Shown here in pieces: positions 37,669 through 48,585 of a stretch of DNA of 64,000 nucleotides (the stretch's first letter is position 1; each line of letters begins with the position of its first letter). The DNA comes from Polytrichum commune (Eukaryota > Streptophyta > Polytrichopsida > Polytrichales > Polytrichaceae). The position numbers and the translations under genes were made by a program. A model generated the notes under the pieces. It was not told the origin of the DNA. It saw nothing but the letters and a program-made list of their open reading frames with translations, and made no database searches. The stretch is taken from assembly GCA_950295325.1 (NCBI GenBank), contig OX485803.1:34301554-34365553 (forward strand), in the 5' to 3' direction.

Positions 37669-38062
37669 TGTACCATAGGTTGGTTGAAGCTTAGAAACGT
37701 TGGATCTGGATTCAGTTTGCGAAAACCACCTTTGACCAAAAACGTCAGCTAGTCATAAGGACCCGAAAACTCCACTATAGGTTGTAGAAGGTTACAAATG
37801 CCAGCTCTAAGCTTATATTATGGAAACAACATCTAAGAGTTGGCCATTCAGACCAAAAACGTGAGCTCGTAGGTAGCGTCCAAGACATATTTTTTAGCCT
37901 TAAACATAAGTTTAAGGCGATCATACGTCAAAGGAGTTTTATAGAGATGCACTAGGTTGGGAGGTGTTTTTGCAAGGCTTGGAAATGACTAGCAACAAAA
38001 GAGTTAATGTAGCAAGGAAGGACTGCAAACACCCATTAACAATGGGCTTTCATATATACGTA
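37669..38062. repeat. Left arm of large inverted repeat (foldback)
   Basis: Starts TGTACCATAGGTTGGTTGAA. It is the near-complete reverse complement of 42898-43298 over about 395 bp: GATCTGGATTCAGTTTGCGA against its counterpart, AATGGGCTTTCATATATACG against CGTATATATGAAAGCCCATT. It contains no gene. Confidence 0.92.
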
Positions 38063-38115
38063 CTCCTATTCGCTATTGATTAGTGTAGCAGGGGGGTGGT
38101 GCACATTTTCATTGT

Positions 38116-39312
38116 ATGTAGCCAAGGTTTATGAGCGTGCATTCGTAAACATGCAGCCCTTGGTTATTACGCCGAAGTTCACAATTGCATGTTCGTAAAT
38201 ATGCAACCTTTGTTGTTGGCCAAGGTTTACAAACGCGCATTTGTAAATACTCGTCGAGGTTTACGAACGCACGTTCGTAACAGTGCAACACTTGGTTGAT
38301 GAGCAGAAGTTTACGAAAATGTGGGCCGAGGTTTACGAACGCCCGTTCGTAAAAGTCAGCGCACATTTATTAACTATGCAGCACTTGGTTGCTGCGCAGA
38401 AGTTTACGAAAATGTGGGCCGAGGTTTACGAACGCCCGTTCATAAAAGTCGGCGCACATTTACTAACTATGCAGCACTTGGTTGTTGCGCAGAATTTTAC
38501 GAAAATGTGGGGCGAGGTTTACGAACGCACGTTCGTAAATGTGGGCCGAGATTTACGAACGCCCGTTCGTAAAAGTCGGCGCACATGTACTAACTATGCA
38601 GCACTTGGTTGCTGCGCAGAATTTTACGAAAATGTGGGCCGAGGTTTACGAACGCCCGTTCATAAAAGTCGGCGCACATTTACTAACTATGCAGCACTTG
38701 GTTGTTGCGCAGAATTTTACGAAAATGTGGGGCGAGGTTTACGAACGCACGTTCGTAAATGTGGGCCGAGATTTACGAACGCCCGTTCGTAAAAGTCGGC
38801 GCACATGTACTAACTATGCAGCACTTGGTTGCTGCGCAGAATTTTACGAAAATGTGGGCCGAGGTTTACGAACGCCCCTTCGTAAAAGTCGGCGCACATT
38901 TACTAACTATGCAGCACTTGGTTGTTGCGCAGAATTTTACGAAAATGTAGGGCGAGGTTTACGAACGCACGTTCGTAAATGTGGGCCGAGGTTTACGAAC
39001 GCACGTTCGTAAATGTGGTCCGAGATTTACGAACGCCCGTTCGTAAACGTGAGCCGACGTTTACGAACGCACGTTCGTAAAAGTCGGCGCACATGTACTA
39101 ACTATGCAGCAGTTGGTTGCTGCGCAGAATTTTACGAAAATGTGGGCCGAGGTTTACGAACGCATGTTCGTAAATGTGGGCCGAGGTTTACGAACGCCCG
39201 TTCGTAAACGTGAGCCGACGTTTACGAACGCACGTTCGTAACTGTGCAGCACTTGGTTGTTGCGCTGAAGTTTACGAACGCCCGTTCGTAAACATGCTCC
39301 GGTATTTACGCA
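38116..39312. repeat. Palindrome satellite array, left (220-bp higher-order unit)
   Basis: More than twenty copies of TTTACGAACG-NN-CGTTCGTAAA, mostly with GC or CC at the centre, spaced by GTGGGCCGAG and GCAGCACTTGGTTG(C/T)TGCGC linkers. The GCACAT(T/G)TA(C/T)TAACTATGCA block recurs at 38361, 38581 and 38801, an exact 220-bp period made of a 94-bp and a 126-bp monomer. The long plus-strand frames here (for example 38283-38792) are read in several registers of the same repeat and are artefacts. Confidence 0.95.
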
Positions 39313-40134
39313 TGTACATATGTTTTTTATATTCATATATAAACAAATACAAATATGCATTGGTCTATAATGGAGTGGTTGATATGTATCAGTGATTTGT
39401 CCATTCCATCTTGCCACTTTTGGTTTGTGATTGATACCTATCAACCTTGAAATGGTGCCTTTACATACTGCAAGTGAAGATAAAACTTGAGAACGATAAA
39501 AATTGAAACAACCGAATGAAAACATAATTGAGTTTCAGGTTGTGAGAGAACACTAAATCGAAAAACATGGGGAAGCTTGCAAACAAAACATGCCAAAGCT
39601 CAACATACATGGAAAAAAACACATCATGATGGAATTCAACAATGAAAAAAATTTCAAAATGTGAAGGAAGTGAGTTCAGGAGGATTACACTATGCACGTT
39701 GAATTGGTATACATCCAAAACTTGTGCTTCCTCATTTAGTGAAAAACTTCGAAAACCTCATAATTGTAAATTCAATCTACTGCACCCTCACATTAGTCAT
39801 TCCTCCCTCACACTCTTAAGCCCTCGCACGTTACATACAAACCCTTGCAACAACTCTTATGTGTATGCAACTTTCAAGTTTGTAGCTCTCAAGCTCTCTA
39901 CTAGCAAACTTGCAACTCTCAAAAGAAATCTTCGACTCTCAAACACGCGCGCCAACAAAACAAAGAAAAGATATGAGTAAAGAAATGACAAGAGGTCCGC
40001 TCCGCATGTGCTCAACGTTCCGCTTCTCCTTTCTATGCTCCAAATGACAATGAAAGGAGAAGAAGGGGTGCGGGGAGGTAGCCAACGCCGCTAGGGTTTC
40101 CCTATCGTTGCTACGTGGCCTCCTCCACGTGAGA

Positions 40135-40235
40135 AGGGTTGGGATGTGGTGGGATGGGGTGTGGGGAGGGGAGGGGATGGGATGGGATGGGTTGGGATGG
40201 GTTGGGATGGGATGGGATAGGGGTGGGGAGGGAAT
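40135..40235 (+). repeat. G-rich (GGGAT)n-type tract, G-quadruplex-prone
   Basis: About fifteen G-runs of three to five, separated by one to three bases (GGGATGGGATGGGTTGGGAT and similar). The plus strand is a textbook intramolecular G-quadruplex candidate. Confidence 0.85.
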
Positions 40236-41020
40236 TTATTACCATTGAAATGTGCTAGTTTCATCCAAGTTACGATACATGAATTGTTGTCATATTATGG
40301 AGGCAGTCATATGATTACCTTGTCCATACTTGTTAGGATGGAAAAACGTTCGATGACTCTCTTGTATGAAAATAAAAGTAAAATTTGTAAGTAATGAAGG
40401 CATGCTTAATTCATGTGTTGTAAGTATATGTAGTATAGGTGTTTATCATATTGATTTGAATAACTTAGTATAAATACAAATGAATTTTTTCTCCCCATTC
40501 TATTAGTCCCTATACATTTCAAATTGGTTCTTTTGTAAACATTAGTTACATAGGGAGTATAAATTTGTAGTGAACAATGCACATCATTTAGTAGAAATTT
40601 GATGAAGAATCCAACCCCAAGGATGCTCATATGGTGTTTTGAAATATTTTGTTTTCAAGAATGAAATATCTTTCAAGTTGTTCATTAGTTCCTATAATCA
40701 TTATTAGCTTCATAAAATACACAATTTGAGATTGGGGGGAGGGGTGAACTTAATTTTAGTAGAGGTGGAGGGAAATTCAATTTCGAACATGTCATCAATT
40801 CATATAATTAGGTGTCAACTTGAACTAACATTTGTATAGTGCATTGAACTTTAACTTCAACTTGAACTAAGTGTATTTGAGCCATGTGATCGGATGTTTG
40901 GCAAGTATAAAATGTGCATTCTACATAATTAAGTGAGTGCAATATGGGCTATTGAGTAGTCAATACCGTTAGTGTGTGTAATCTATTGTATTAACTGTCG
41001 GACATGCACAACTTTCACAA

Positions 41021-41047
41021 ACCCTAACCCCAAACCCTAAACCCTAC
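41021..41047. repeat. Interstitial telomere-like run
   Basis: ACCCTAACCCCAAACCCTAA then ACCCTAC, about three and a half units of the plant CCCTAAA repeat. A second short run lies at 52377-52396. Confidence 0.8.
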
Positions 41048-42255
41048 ATCCCTAAATCTTTTAATCTTACCAATATTCAAAATATGTGGCCATGTTGTGG
41101 TATGTGGGCATGTCCAACTGGTCTACCAATGTTGGTTGGATTGGATATTGCTTCATCCGGTTAATAACAACTATTGAGAATCATGCCGATTGTCATTTCA
41201 AGATTCAAAATTGGATTTGAGATACAACTTTGGTTTATGTCAAAAGTGAAGTTTGGAATTCTTCCTCTTTCACCTTAATAATGTTGAGTGCATTTTGATC
41301 ACACAGTCCATACTTAATCTTATTCTAACATGCATGTCTTAAGACTCAACTTTAAATGAATACTTTTAGTTATGCACCTACTTCTCGTAGGATGCAAAAA
41401 CATGCAATTAGTGTGACTCGACCTAGGTATGTTTTGAATTCATATGCTTACTCTACCTTATGTACCATTCCAAATTAATTTCAATCTTGCAACACATTCC
41501 GGATTAATTCAATCTTTCCACATCTAGGTTTGCACTTAAATTAAGACCTACATTATATTTAGGTATGGTTTCATATCATATCCTTCCTCTACCTTACAAG
41601 CCATTCCAAATTAATCCGACTTTTTATTGGTGTCCACACACTTAGTGAGCATATTCTGGACATGTTTTGATGTGAATCATATAATATATACAATTTTAGG
41701 GGCCTCCACAACTAATTTTGACCCACTCCTACCTCATTGTATGTATGTGTATATATATATATCACTTAGACCTTGGTAACATATAGGTATCAATTGTCCA
41801 AAAACTTGGATTTCATAACTTGGTCGCAAATCATTTATTTAATGTTAAGCCTCATCATATTTCAATAACATTTGACTATTATAGTATTTATGTTTTTATC
41901 CTGAGGCCTTGGTAACACCTAAGGTGTGTGAGCGACATTAATATTTTCAATATGTTGCATGCATGCCATACATGTTCCATACATAGCATCATACATGTTT
42001 CGCATGGATAGAATGACATATTGTTAGGTTAAGGTAGGCGGCGGGAATCCGCTTTTTAAAGAGCATCCAAGGGATTTTGAATCGCCCTAGAACAGTACTT
42101 AAAGGTCTTCCCCCCCATACCATAGCTTTTTTTTGCGGCATGCTCTAGAGACTGCTCTAGAGACTTGTAGGAGTGCGCGCATATCACATTTCTATGCGTC
42201 CACACTACACACTTCATGTACGTACAACGTATATCCACCGCATATACCGCCGCGT

Positions 42256-42890
42256 ATTCCGGAGGTTTACGAACGCCCGTTCGTAAACGTCGGCCCACAT
42301 TTACGAACGGGCGTTCGTAAACCTCGGCCACATTTACGAACGGGCGTTCGCAAACCTCGGCCCACATTTTCGTACACTTATGCGCAGCAACCAAGTGCTG
42401 CATAGTTACGAACGTGCGTTCGTAAACGTCAACGCACATTTACGAACGGACGTTTGTAAACCTCGGCCCACATTTTCGTACACTTTTGGGCAGCAACCAA
42501 GTGCTGCATAGTTACGAACGTGCGTTCGTAAACGTCAGCGCACATTTACAAACGGGCGTTCGTAAACCTCGGCCCACATTTTCGTACACTTCTTTGCAGC
42601 AACCAAATGCTGCAGAGTTACGAACGTGCGTTTGTAAACATTGGCGCACATTTACGAACGGGTGTTCGTAAACCTTGGCCCACATTTACGAACGGGCGTT
42701 CGTAAACATCGGCCCACATTTTCGTAAGCTTCTGCGCAGCAACCAAGTGTTGCACAGTTACGAACGCCCGTTCGTAAACCTCGGCCCACATTTACGAACG
42801 GGTGTTCGTAAACCTCGATGCACATTTACGAACGGGCGTTCGTAAACATCGGCCCACATTTTCGTAAATTTCTGCGTAGCAACGAAATGC
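42256..42890. repeat. Palindrome satellite array, right (inverted, 106-bp unit)
   Basis: The same palindrome and linkers as the left array but in inverse orientation: CTCGGCCCACATTT and GCAGCAACCAAGTGCTGCA. The AGTTACGAACGTGCGTTCGT block recurs at 42408, 42514 and 42620 (106-bp steps), then at 42760. Confidence 0.93.
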
Positions 42891-42897
42891 TGCATAG

Positions 42898-43298
42898 TAC
42901 GTATATATGAAAGCCCATTGTTAATGGGTGTTTGCAGTCCTTCCTTGCTACATTAAGTCTTTTGTTGCTAGTCATTTCCAAGCCTTGCAAAAACACCTCC
43001 CAACCTAGTGCATCTCTAGAAAACTCCTTTGACGTATGATCGCCTTAAACTTCCGTTTAAGGATAAAAAATATGTCTTGGACACTACCTACGAGCTCACT
43101 TTTTTGTCTGAATGGCCAACTTCTAGATGTTGTTTCCATAATATAAGCTTAGAGCTGGCATTTGTAACCTTCTACAACCTATAGTGGAGTTTTCGGGTCC
43201 TTATGACTAGCTAACGTTTTTGGTCAAAGGTGGTTTTCGCAAACCGAATCCAGATCCAATGTTTCTAAGCTTCAAGCCTTCAACCAACCTATGGTACA
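42898..43298. repeat. Right arm of large inverted repeat (foldback)
   Basis: Reverse complement of 37669-38062, ending CCAACCTATGGTACA. No target-site duplication is evident outside the two arms. Confidence 0.92.
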
Positions 43299-43850
43299 AA
43301 TATAAATCACAAATCACAAATCAATGCATTTGTAGTATTGGTTCAAACATAGATGATGGTTGAGAGTTTACAAACGCACGTTCGTAAATCATAAATCAAC
43401 ACATTTGTAGTATTGGTTGAAACATATATGGTGATTGAGAGTTTACAAACGCGCGTTCGTAAATCACAAATGAACGCATTTGTATTAATGATTCAATCAC
43501 ATGTGATGGCTAAGAGTTTACGAACGTGCGTTCGTAAATATCACTTGTGAGTATGGTCTATGTATCTAGCAATATCCATAGATAGACATACATCTATGCA
43601 TAGACCCAAACAATATATCATAGTGATATACGAACGTGCGTTCGTAAATACCACCTATGAGTATGGTCTATGTATCTAGCAATATCCATAGATAGACATA
43701 CATCTATGCATAGACCCAAACAATATATCATAGTGATATACGAACGTGCGTTCGTAAATACCACCTATGAGTATGGTCTATGTGTCTAGGAACATCCATA
43801 GATGGACATACATCTATGCATAGACCCAAACAATATGTCATGGTGATATA
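43299..43850. repeat. Palindrome satellite, 110-bp tandem unit (target of the hAT insertion)
   Basis: After three divergent units of about 70-75 bp, CGAACGTGCGTTCGTAAATA begins exact 110-bp units at 43521, 43631 and 43741. The next unit start, expected at 43851, is found at 58558 beyond the transposon. Linker: ATGGTCTATGTATCTAGCAA and CATAGATAGACATACATCTA. Confidence 0.95.
43843..43850. other. Target-site duplication, left (GTGATATA)
   Basis: Eight bases identical to 58550-58557, as expected of hAT insertion. The same octamer occurs naturally just before CGAACG in neighbouring satellite units. Confidence 0.95.
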
Positions 43851-43934
43851 CAGGGTTGTCTATTGTGTCGTGACGGAGGGTAATCCCAGCATAATGTCGT
43901 GCCGTCACGACACGTATCCGTCACGACATTATGC
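43851..43934. promoter_or_regulatory. Left terminal inverted repeat and subterminal motifs
   Basis: The terminal 13 bp match the right end. Just inside are repeats of TGTCGTGACGGA: forward at 43866-43877, inverted at 43918-43929, near-inverted at 43902-43913. The last two lie in a hairpin with 13-bp arms (43889-43901 and 43922-43934). The right end carries the same dodecamer at 58488-58499. Clustered subterminal motifs are the usual binding sites of hAT transposases via the BED finger; that role is inferred here. Confidence 0.8.
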
Positions 43935-44082
43935 CGGATGCTGTCTTTATCCTGACGGACTTGAATTTTACCGATTTTTTTGTGTAATTACATTAACCCA
44001 ATTCGGACACGTAGGATTTACAATGTCCACGTGTGATGACATGTCAACAAAGTAAAGGTAAAGTGGGGAAAATTTTACTAGA

Positions 44083-44456
44083 GCCCGTCCCCCCCCCCCG
44101 TCCGCTCCCGCTCCCCTCCCCGTCCCCAACCCGTCCGCTTCCCCGTCCGCCCCCCCGTCCCCAACCCGTCTGCTTCCCCGTCCGCCCCCCCGTCCGCCCC
44201 CCCCCCCCCCCCCGTCCGCTCCCCCCCTCTCCCGTCCGCCCCCCCCCCCCCCCCCCCCCGTCCGCTCCCCCCCTCTCCCGTCCGCCCCCCCCCCCCAGTC
44301 CGCCCCCCCGTCCGTCCGTTCCCCCGTCCGCTCCCCCGTCCGCTCCCCCGTCCGCCCCCCCGTGCACTCCCCCCCCTCCGTCCGCTCCCCCATCCTCTCC
44401 CCCGTCCGCCCCCCCGTCCGCTCCCCCGTCCGCCCCCCCCCCCCCCCCCCCGTCCG
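44083..44456 (+). repeat. C-rich minisatellite array 1
   Basis: Irregular units of CCCGTCCGC(T/C)CC with long C-runs. It ends about 10 bp before the TATA-like box of the transposase gene. Proline-rich or glycine-rich frames across it are artefacts. Confidence 0.95.
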
Positions 44457-44466
44457 ATTCGAATAC

Positions 44467-44473
44467 TATAAAT
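44467..44473 (+). promoter_or_regulatory. TATA-like box of transposase gene
   Basis: TATAAAT, about 235 bp before the start codon, between array 1 and the gene. A 3' splice site (TATTTGCAG, ending at 44690) with a pyrimidine-rich lead lies 13 bp before the ATG, suggesting a 5' UTR intron. Confidence 0.5.
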
Positions 44474-44703
44474 TGAGGGTTCAAGGTGCCATTTTTGCCT
44501 CCAGTGACATAGTGTGTCTCAAGTCTTTTGATTCTCCTTTGAGGAGTGAGGATTGAATGCGTGACACCCGAATGCAGAGGATACTTTGTCCAATCTAGTG
44601 ACTGTGAATTAGGGTTGCCATTGTGGCACTCTTGAACAGGACCTAGTATGCGATCAAAGTTACTTGCTCTAACTTGTTTGTATTTGCAGGTTTTGTTGAA
44701 GTC

Positions 44704-47700
44704 ATGCCACGCCGAAATGATGCATGGGATCATTGGTACGAGGATAAGGGGATGGTTCCCGGTAAATCACAAAGGCAGGTTAAATGTAGGTTTTGCCCGT
44801 TCGTCATATCTTACCGAGGAAATAGAATGTTGGCCCACCTTGGTTATAGACCTCCTGTAGGGGGTGCTTGTGATGTTTCCACATGTAGGATGGTTCCCCC
44901 GCATATTAGGGTCTTGTTTGAACATTGCGGAGGCATTGTGCCCTTACATGTAGGCATTGTAAATGAGGACTCTCCGGTGCCAGATATTGTACCTCTGGAG
45001 CCTATTATAGCGGACTCCGTAATTAGTGAAACAGAGCCTTTGCTTATGTCCCAATCCACTCAACATTCTAATGTTGTGATATATGGCACACCTCCTCGTG
45101 AACTACGTCAACTCAACATAACGGAGGGGTTCAATGTGTCAACAAAACAACTCCTTGATAGAGCATGGGCAACGGCTTTTTATGAAGCTAACATTCCTTT
45201 CAACATTGTGAGACATCCTGCATTTGTTCATGCTGTGCGTGAAACTGCCCGTCATCGAATGCTAGCCTACACACCACCATCGTACAATGCCATCCGTACG
45301 AAGTTGTTAATTGATAAAAAGGTTGACCTAGATAGGCAAGTGAAGGAGAAGCTGGGGAATTCCGTTGACAAATATGGCGTTACAATATGTTGCGATGGAT
45401 GGGACAACGTGCAAAACCGACCTCTCCTAAACGTTCTTCAATGTGGCACAAAGGGAGACGTTTTCTTGGGTACCATTGACACCACGGGAAATCACAAGGA
45501 TCATGTCTACGTTGCTGCTCAAATTCAACCATTTGTGGAAAAGGTTGGTCGACATAATGTGGTCCAAGTTTGCACCGACAATGCCCCAGTTATGGCCTCC
45601 GCTGCTCGCGACTTGATTCGAGCAAATCCCGATCTATATTTTCAAGGATGTGCTGCACATTGCCTAGATCTCCTCTTAGAAGATTGGGGGAAGGAGGAAT
45701 GGGTGAAAAAGTTGGTAAAAAAAGCGCGCCATATTTGTGTATTTGTTAAAAACCATCATGCTTCTCAAGCTATATTCCGGAGGTTGTCACCAAATCTCTC
45801 ACTCCGCCTACCTGTAGAGACCCGTTTTGCAACGAACTTCATCATGATAGAACGTCTTCTCCAAGTACGCAATGCTTTGGAAAGAATGGTGGTTGATGAG
45901 GATTGGCCTACTCTAATGCGTGATATGAGGAGGAGATCTCGCACCTCTTACATGAAGGGCTCTGCTGTGCGAAGCTTTATACGTTCTGATGGATTCTGGA
46001 ACACGTGCGAAAATTTCTTGTATATGGTGATCCCGGTTGTTAAAGCTCTTCGTGTATTTGATGGCAAGGCGCCTGCAATGGGAATGGTTTGGAGGGTCAT
46101 GCATGATTTACAAACCCATATTCGTGGATTCAGTAAACCTCCATTTCGCTTAAGCCCTGAGCTTGCTGCAAATGCTATGCTAACGTTTCAAAATAGATGG
46201 AGGTTGATGTTGAATGATTTACATTGGGCTGGAGCGATGTTAAATCCGCTTCTACGTGGTTGGACCCCACTCCATGAGGATGACAATTCGAGGACAATCC
46301 TAAATCGAGTTCTTCGCAGGCTTGCTCAAGATGAGGACACTTATGTCCAAATCCTCCACCAGTACCAAGATTTCCTTGAAAATCGAGGGCTTTTTGCTGA
46401 TTCTACTGACCCGAGCGTGCATGCCGCACCTCTCCATGAATGGTGGGATGCAATGGGAGGTGGAGCTAAAGCCCTCCAAACAATAGCAAGACGTATCCTT
46501 GCACAAGTATGTTCCGCATCCGCATGTGAACGCAATTGGAGCATGTACTCATATGTTCACAACAAGAGTCGCAATCACTTGAAGCATAGTCGTGCTGAGG
46601 ACCTCGTCTACATATATACCAATAGTAGGCTCATTCGACATCGCAGGGGCCCAAGACCTGCGCAATGGTACGAATTGAATGAGGTCCATTCTGACGATGA
46701 CCTTGATGAAGAAGATGACAACGAAGATGACGTGGATCCAAATGATAGGGCCGGAAATGATGATGACAACAATGTTGATGACATCGACTTTGATTTGGAT
46801 GACCTTGATTCTGAAGATGAGGATGACAATGGTGGTGATGGAAACCTTGGGGTGTTTGATTTTGATGAACCGGATATCCCCCAACATAACGACGGAATGC
46901 ATGATGATCATGAGGGGTCTATTGGAGGACCGCCTTTTGAAACTCTCCACACTGGACAAGGGTTTCGCCCTGACCATAATGTTGCTATGGGGGCAAGTGA
47001 GAATGTAGGAATTGAAGTAGATTCCTTGCAACCTCGGAGCGATTATCTTTCTTTTGGTGAAGGTGACAATGTACTACCCGCAAATGACCCAACGCACGTT
47101 CAACAGGATCCACTTCTAGCCCGAGTACATTCTGAATCCATAGACGCCTTCCTCATATCCAACCATCGTGTAGAAGATCAAACGCCTAATGTTCCTGAAA
47201 TACCTACAACTCGATTCCGTGCTCTTCAAAGAACTGCATCCACCTCTACGGTGCAAGTGCATGCACAAGGTCAACGTCGTCCTCTCACTCGAAGTATTGC
47301 CAATACTTCTAGATTGGGTGTTTCACGTGCAACTACGGTGGGTGCTACTTTGGTTGCTATACACAATGTTTCAAGAAATGTTACTACTGAGGCGCCACGT
47401 CGTCAATCTGTTCGTCGACATGTTGTTGAGAACATACCAATTGCAATTCCGTCCGCATCAGTTTCACTTCCACATAGTCAATCCAATGGAACAGGTGGCC
47501 TTGGAATTGGAGGCGGAAGTACAACGGGGGATGTTTTTATAGATGGAAGTAGAGATGAAGTGCATTCAAGTCGTGGTACGGGTGGAGGGCGTCAGAGAAC
47601 TACGAGAGGTGTCAAACATACTAGGAAGAGGTATCAGGGAAGATCGCTTCCGTTTACTGCTGAAGACTACAATGAAGATGAGGGTAGACCACACCTAGAT

Positions 47701-47886
47701 GAAAATGGCATACATGATGCAGAGGGCTCCCGGCCGACCAAAAAGATAATTACCTCACAACGTGACCGAGAGTTGCATCTTCGGAGCGCGACTCCCCAAA
47801 CGGATGATGATTGCAGCACAGACGAGTCTGAAGAGGATCCAAGATGTGTCGAAGCAAATGATCCCACAGTACGGATTCGAACGTAA
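44704..47886 (+). CDS. hAT transposase, BED finger, intact, with long acidic C-terminal extension
   Basis: A 1060-residue protein. I start it at ATG 44704 (MPRRNDAWDHWY) because the frame upstream runs through an apparent splice acceptor. Residues about 6-60 form a BED-type zinc finger (W8, W11, C28-x2-C31, H45). About 170-320 is the DUF659-like part of the RNase H-fold: CCDGWDNVQNRP carries D231 and VCTDNAP carries D292. GCAAHC is the conserved C316-x2-H319. The last catalytic residue is E609 in SASACERNWSMYSYVHNKSR, within the hAT C-terminal dimerisation domain (about 590-650). So all three DDE residues are visible and the frame has no lesion. Family members usually stop near here. This one continues about 400 residues with a D/E-rich stretch (about 660-725), a low-complexity region, and basic KHTRKRYQGR near 975. 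It probably cuts and pastes the 14.7-kb element in the nucleus. It converges with the minus-strand RING-like gene. Confidence 0.95.
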   Translation: MPRRNDAWDHWYEDKGMVPGKSQRQVKCRFCPFVISYRGNRMLAHLGYRPPVGGACDVSTCRMVPPHIRVLFEHCGGIVPLHVGIVNEDSPVPDIVPLEPIIADSVISETEPLLMSQSTQHSNVVIYGTPPRELRQLNITEGFNVSTKQLLDRAWATAFYEANIPFNIVRHPAFVHAVRETARHRMLAYTPPSYNAIRTKLLIDKKVDLDRQVKEKLGNSVDKYGVTICCDGWDNVQNRPLLNVLQCGTKGDVFLGTIDTTGNHKDHVYVAAQIQPFVEKVGRHNVVQVCTDNAPVMASAARDLIRANPDLYFQGCAAHCLDLLLEDWGKEEWVKKLVKKARHICVFVKNHHASQAIFRRLSPNLSLRLPVETRFATNFIMIERLLQVRNALERMVVDEDWPTLMRDMRRRSRTSYMKGSAVRSFIRSDGFWNTCENFLYMVIPVVKALRVFDGKAPAMGMVWRVMHDLQTHIRGFSKPPFRLSPELAANAMLTFQNRWRLMLNDLHWAGAMLNPLLRGWTPLHEDDNSRTILNRVLRRLAQDEDTYVQILHQYQDFLENRGLFADSTDPSVHAAPLHEWWDAMGGGAKALQTIARRILAQVCSASACERNWSMYSYVHNKSRNHLKHSRAEDLVYIYTNSRLIRHRRGPRPAQWYELNEVHSDDDLDEEDDNEDDVDPNDRAGNDDDNNVDDIDFDLDDLDSEDEDDNGGDGNLGVFDFDEPDIPQHNDGMHDDHEGSIGGPPFETLHTGQGFRPDHNVAMGASENVGIEVDSLQPRSDYLSFGEGDNVLPANDPTHVQQDPLLARVHSESIDAFLISNHRVEDQTPNVPEIPTTRFRALQRTASTSTVQVHAQGQRRPLTRSIANTSRLGVSRATTVGATLVAIHNVSRNVTTEAPRRQSVRRHVVENIPIAIPSASVSLPHSQSNGTGGLGIGGGSTTGDVFIDGSRDEVHSSRGTGGGRQRTTRGVKHTRKRYQGRSLPFTAEDYNEDEGRPHLDENGIHDAEGSRPTKKIITSQRDRELHLRSATPQTDDDCSTDESEEDPRCVEANDPTVRIRT

Positions 47887-48585
47887 TGGTTTTGCACAAA
47901 TGTGGTATTTTGGTGCTCCCACGTACTCCCATAATTTATTACTTACGTCAAAATTGATACAAGTTACAACCTTAGGGCCTTCGGTAAGACATTTAGACCA
48001 CAAAGCGAACGTTACCTTCGAAGTTGTATCATTTTATTATAGTAATAAAATTATTTATTGCATGTTTTTTAAAATTTTAAAAATACAATATGGTTGTCAA
48101 CTTAGCATTGCAATTAATCTCCAACAACATGTTATGCCTTTATTAATTACTATTTTGTATTATTCTTACTGTAAATGGAGTTTTATGTTTATTTATTGAG
48201 TTTCTTAAAGAAAATACTTTTATAAATATTACAATCCCCTATTGCTCGATTGTACATGCTTTGTTGGTGACATCCTCTTTTTGAGGACCTTTCTATCCGT
48301 TTTATATAATTATATCTTTATGTGGTATTCAATATTGACTATGTAGTCAATAGTACTTTTGGTTAGACTATCATATGAATTACTAATATTCAAGTAAGTT
48401 TATAAAAGTTTTGAATAACATTAAAACATGTGGCATCCATATGCTATCTTTTACACGATCTTAGAAATGACAATTTGTCGGTAAATCCTCTTTATATTAC
48501 ATATTCTTTGAACATGAAATATGTTCATTGTGTCCAAAGTCTTCTTCCGTTCCTATACAACTTTCTAAACATGGTACAAAAATGC
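47887..48585. terminator. Convergent 3' region with polyadenylation-like signals
   Basis: The 700 bp between the transposase stop and the stop of the minus-strand gene are AT-rich. AATAAA lies on the plus strand at 48044-48049. AATAAA-type signals lie on the minus strand at about 48054-48059 and 48188-48193. The two genes would end transcription head-on in the same interval. Confidence 0.5.

Larger units (their letters stand above)
39313..42255. other. Spacer between the foldback arrays, no supported gene
   Basis: Contains a G-rich tract (about 40135-40235) and an interstitial plant-telomere-like run (41021-41047). The 112-codon plus-strand frame at 39642-39980 is compositionally open and not recognised. 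Confidence 0.55.

Noticed and set aside
38283-39207. Open frames of 63-169 codons reading YERPFVKVGAHLL-type repeats
   Set aside because: They are the palindrome satellite read in several registers; the same words appear in different frames because unit lengths are not multiples of three.
38116-39312. CRISPR-like array
   Set aside because: The repeats are palindromic satellite monomers with repeated, not unique, spacers, in a eukaryotic context with no cas-like genes.
37669-43298. Inverted LTRs of a retrotransposon (arms begin TG and end CA)
   Set aside because: LTRs are direct, not inverted, repeats, and there is no primer-binding site, polypurine tract or pol sequence between the arms.
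44033-44733. Proline-rich (plus) and glycine-rich (minus) frames of 140-229 codons
   Set aside because: Produced by the C-rich minisatellite; both strands are open together and there is no conserved protein feature.
46549-47031. 160-codon minus-strand frame inside the transposase gene
   Set aside because: Shadow of the acidic GAT/GAA/GAC-rich segment of the transposase.
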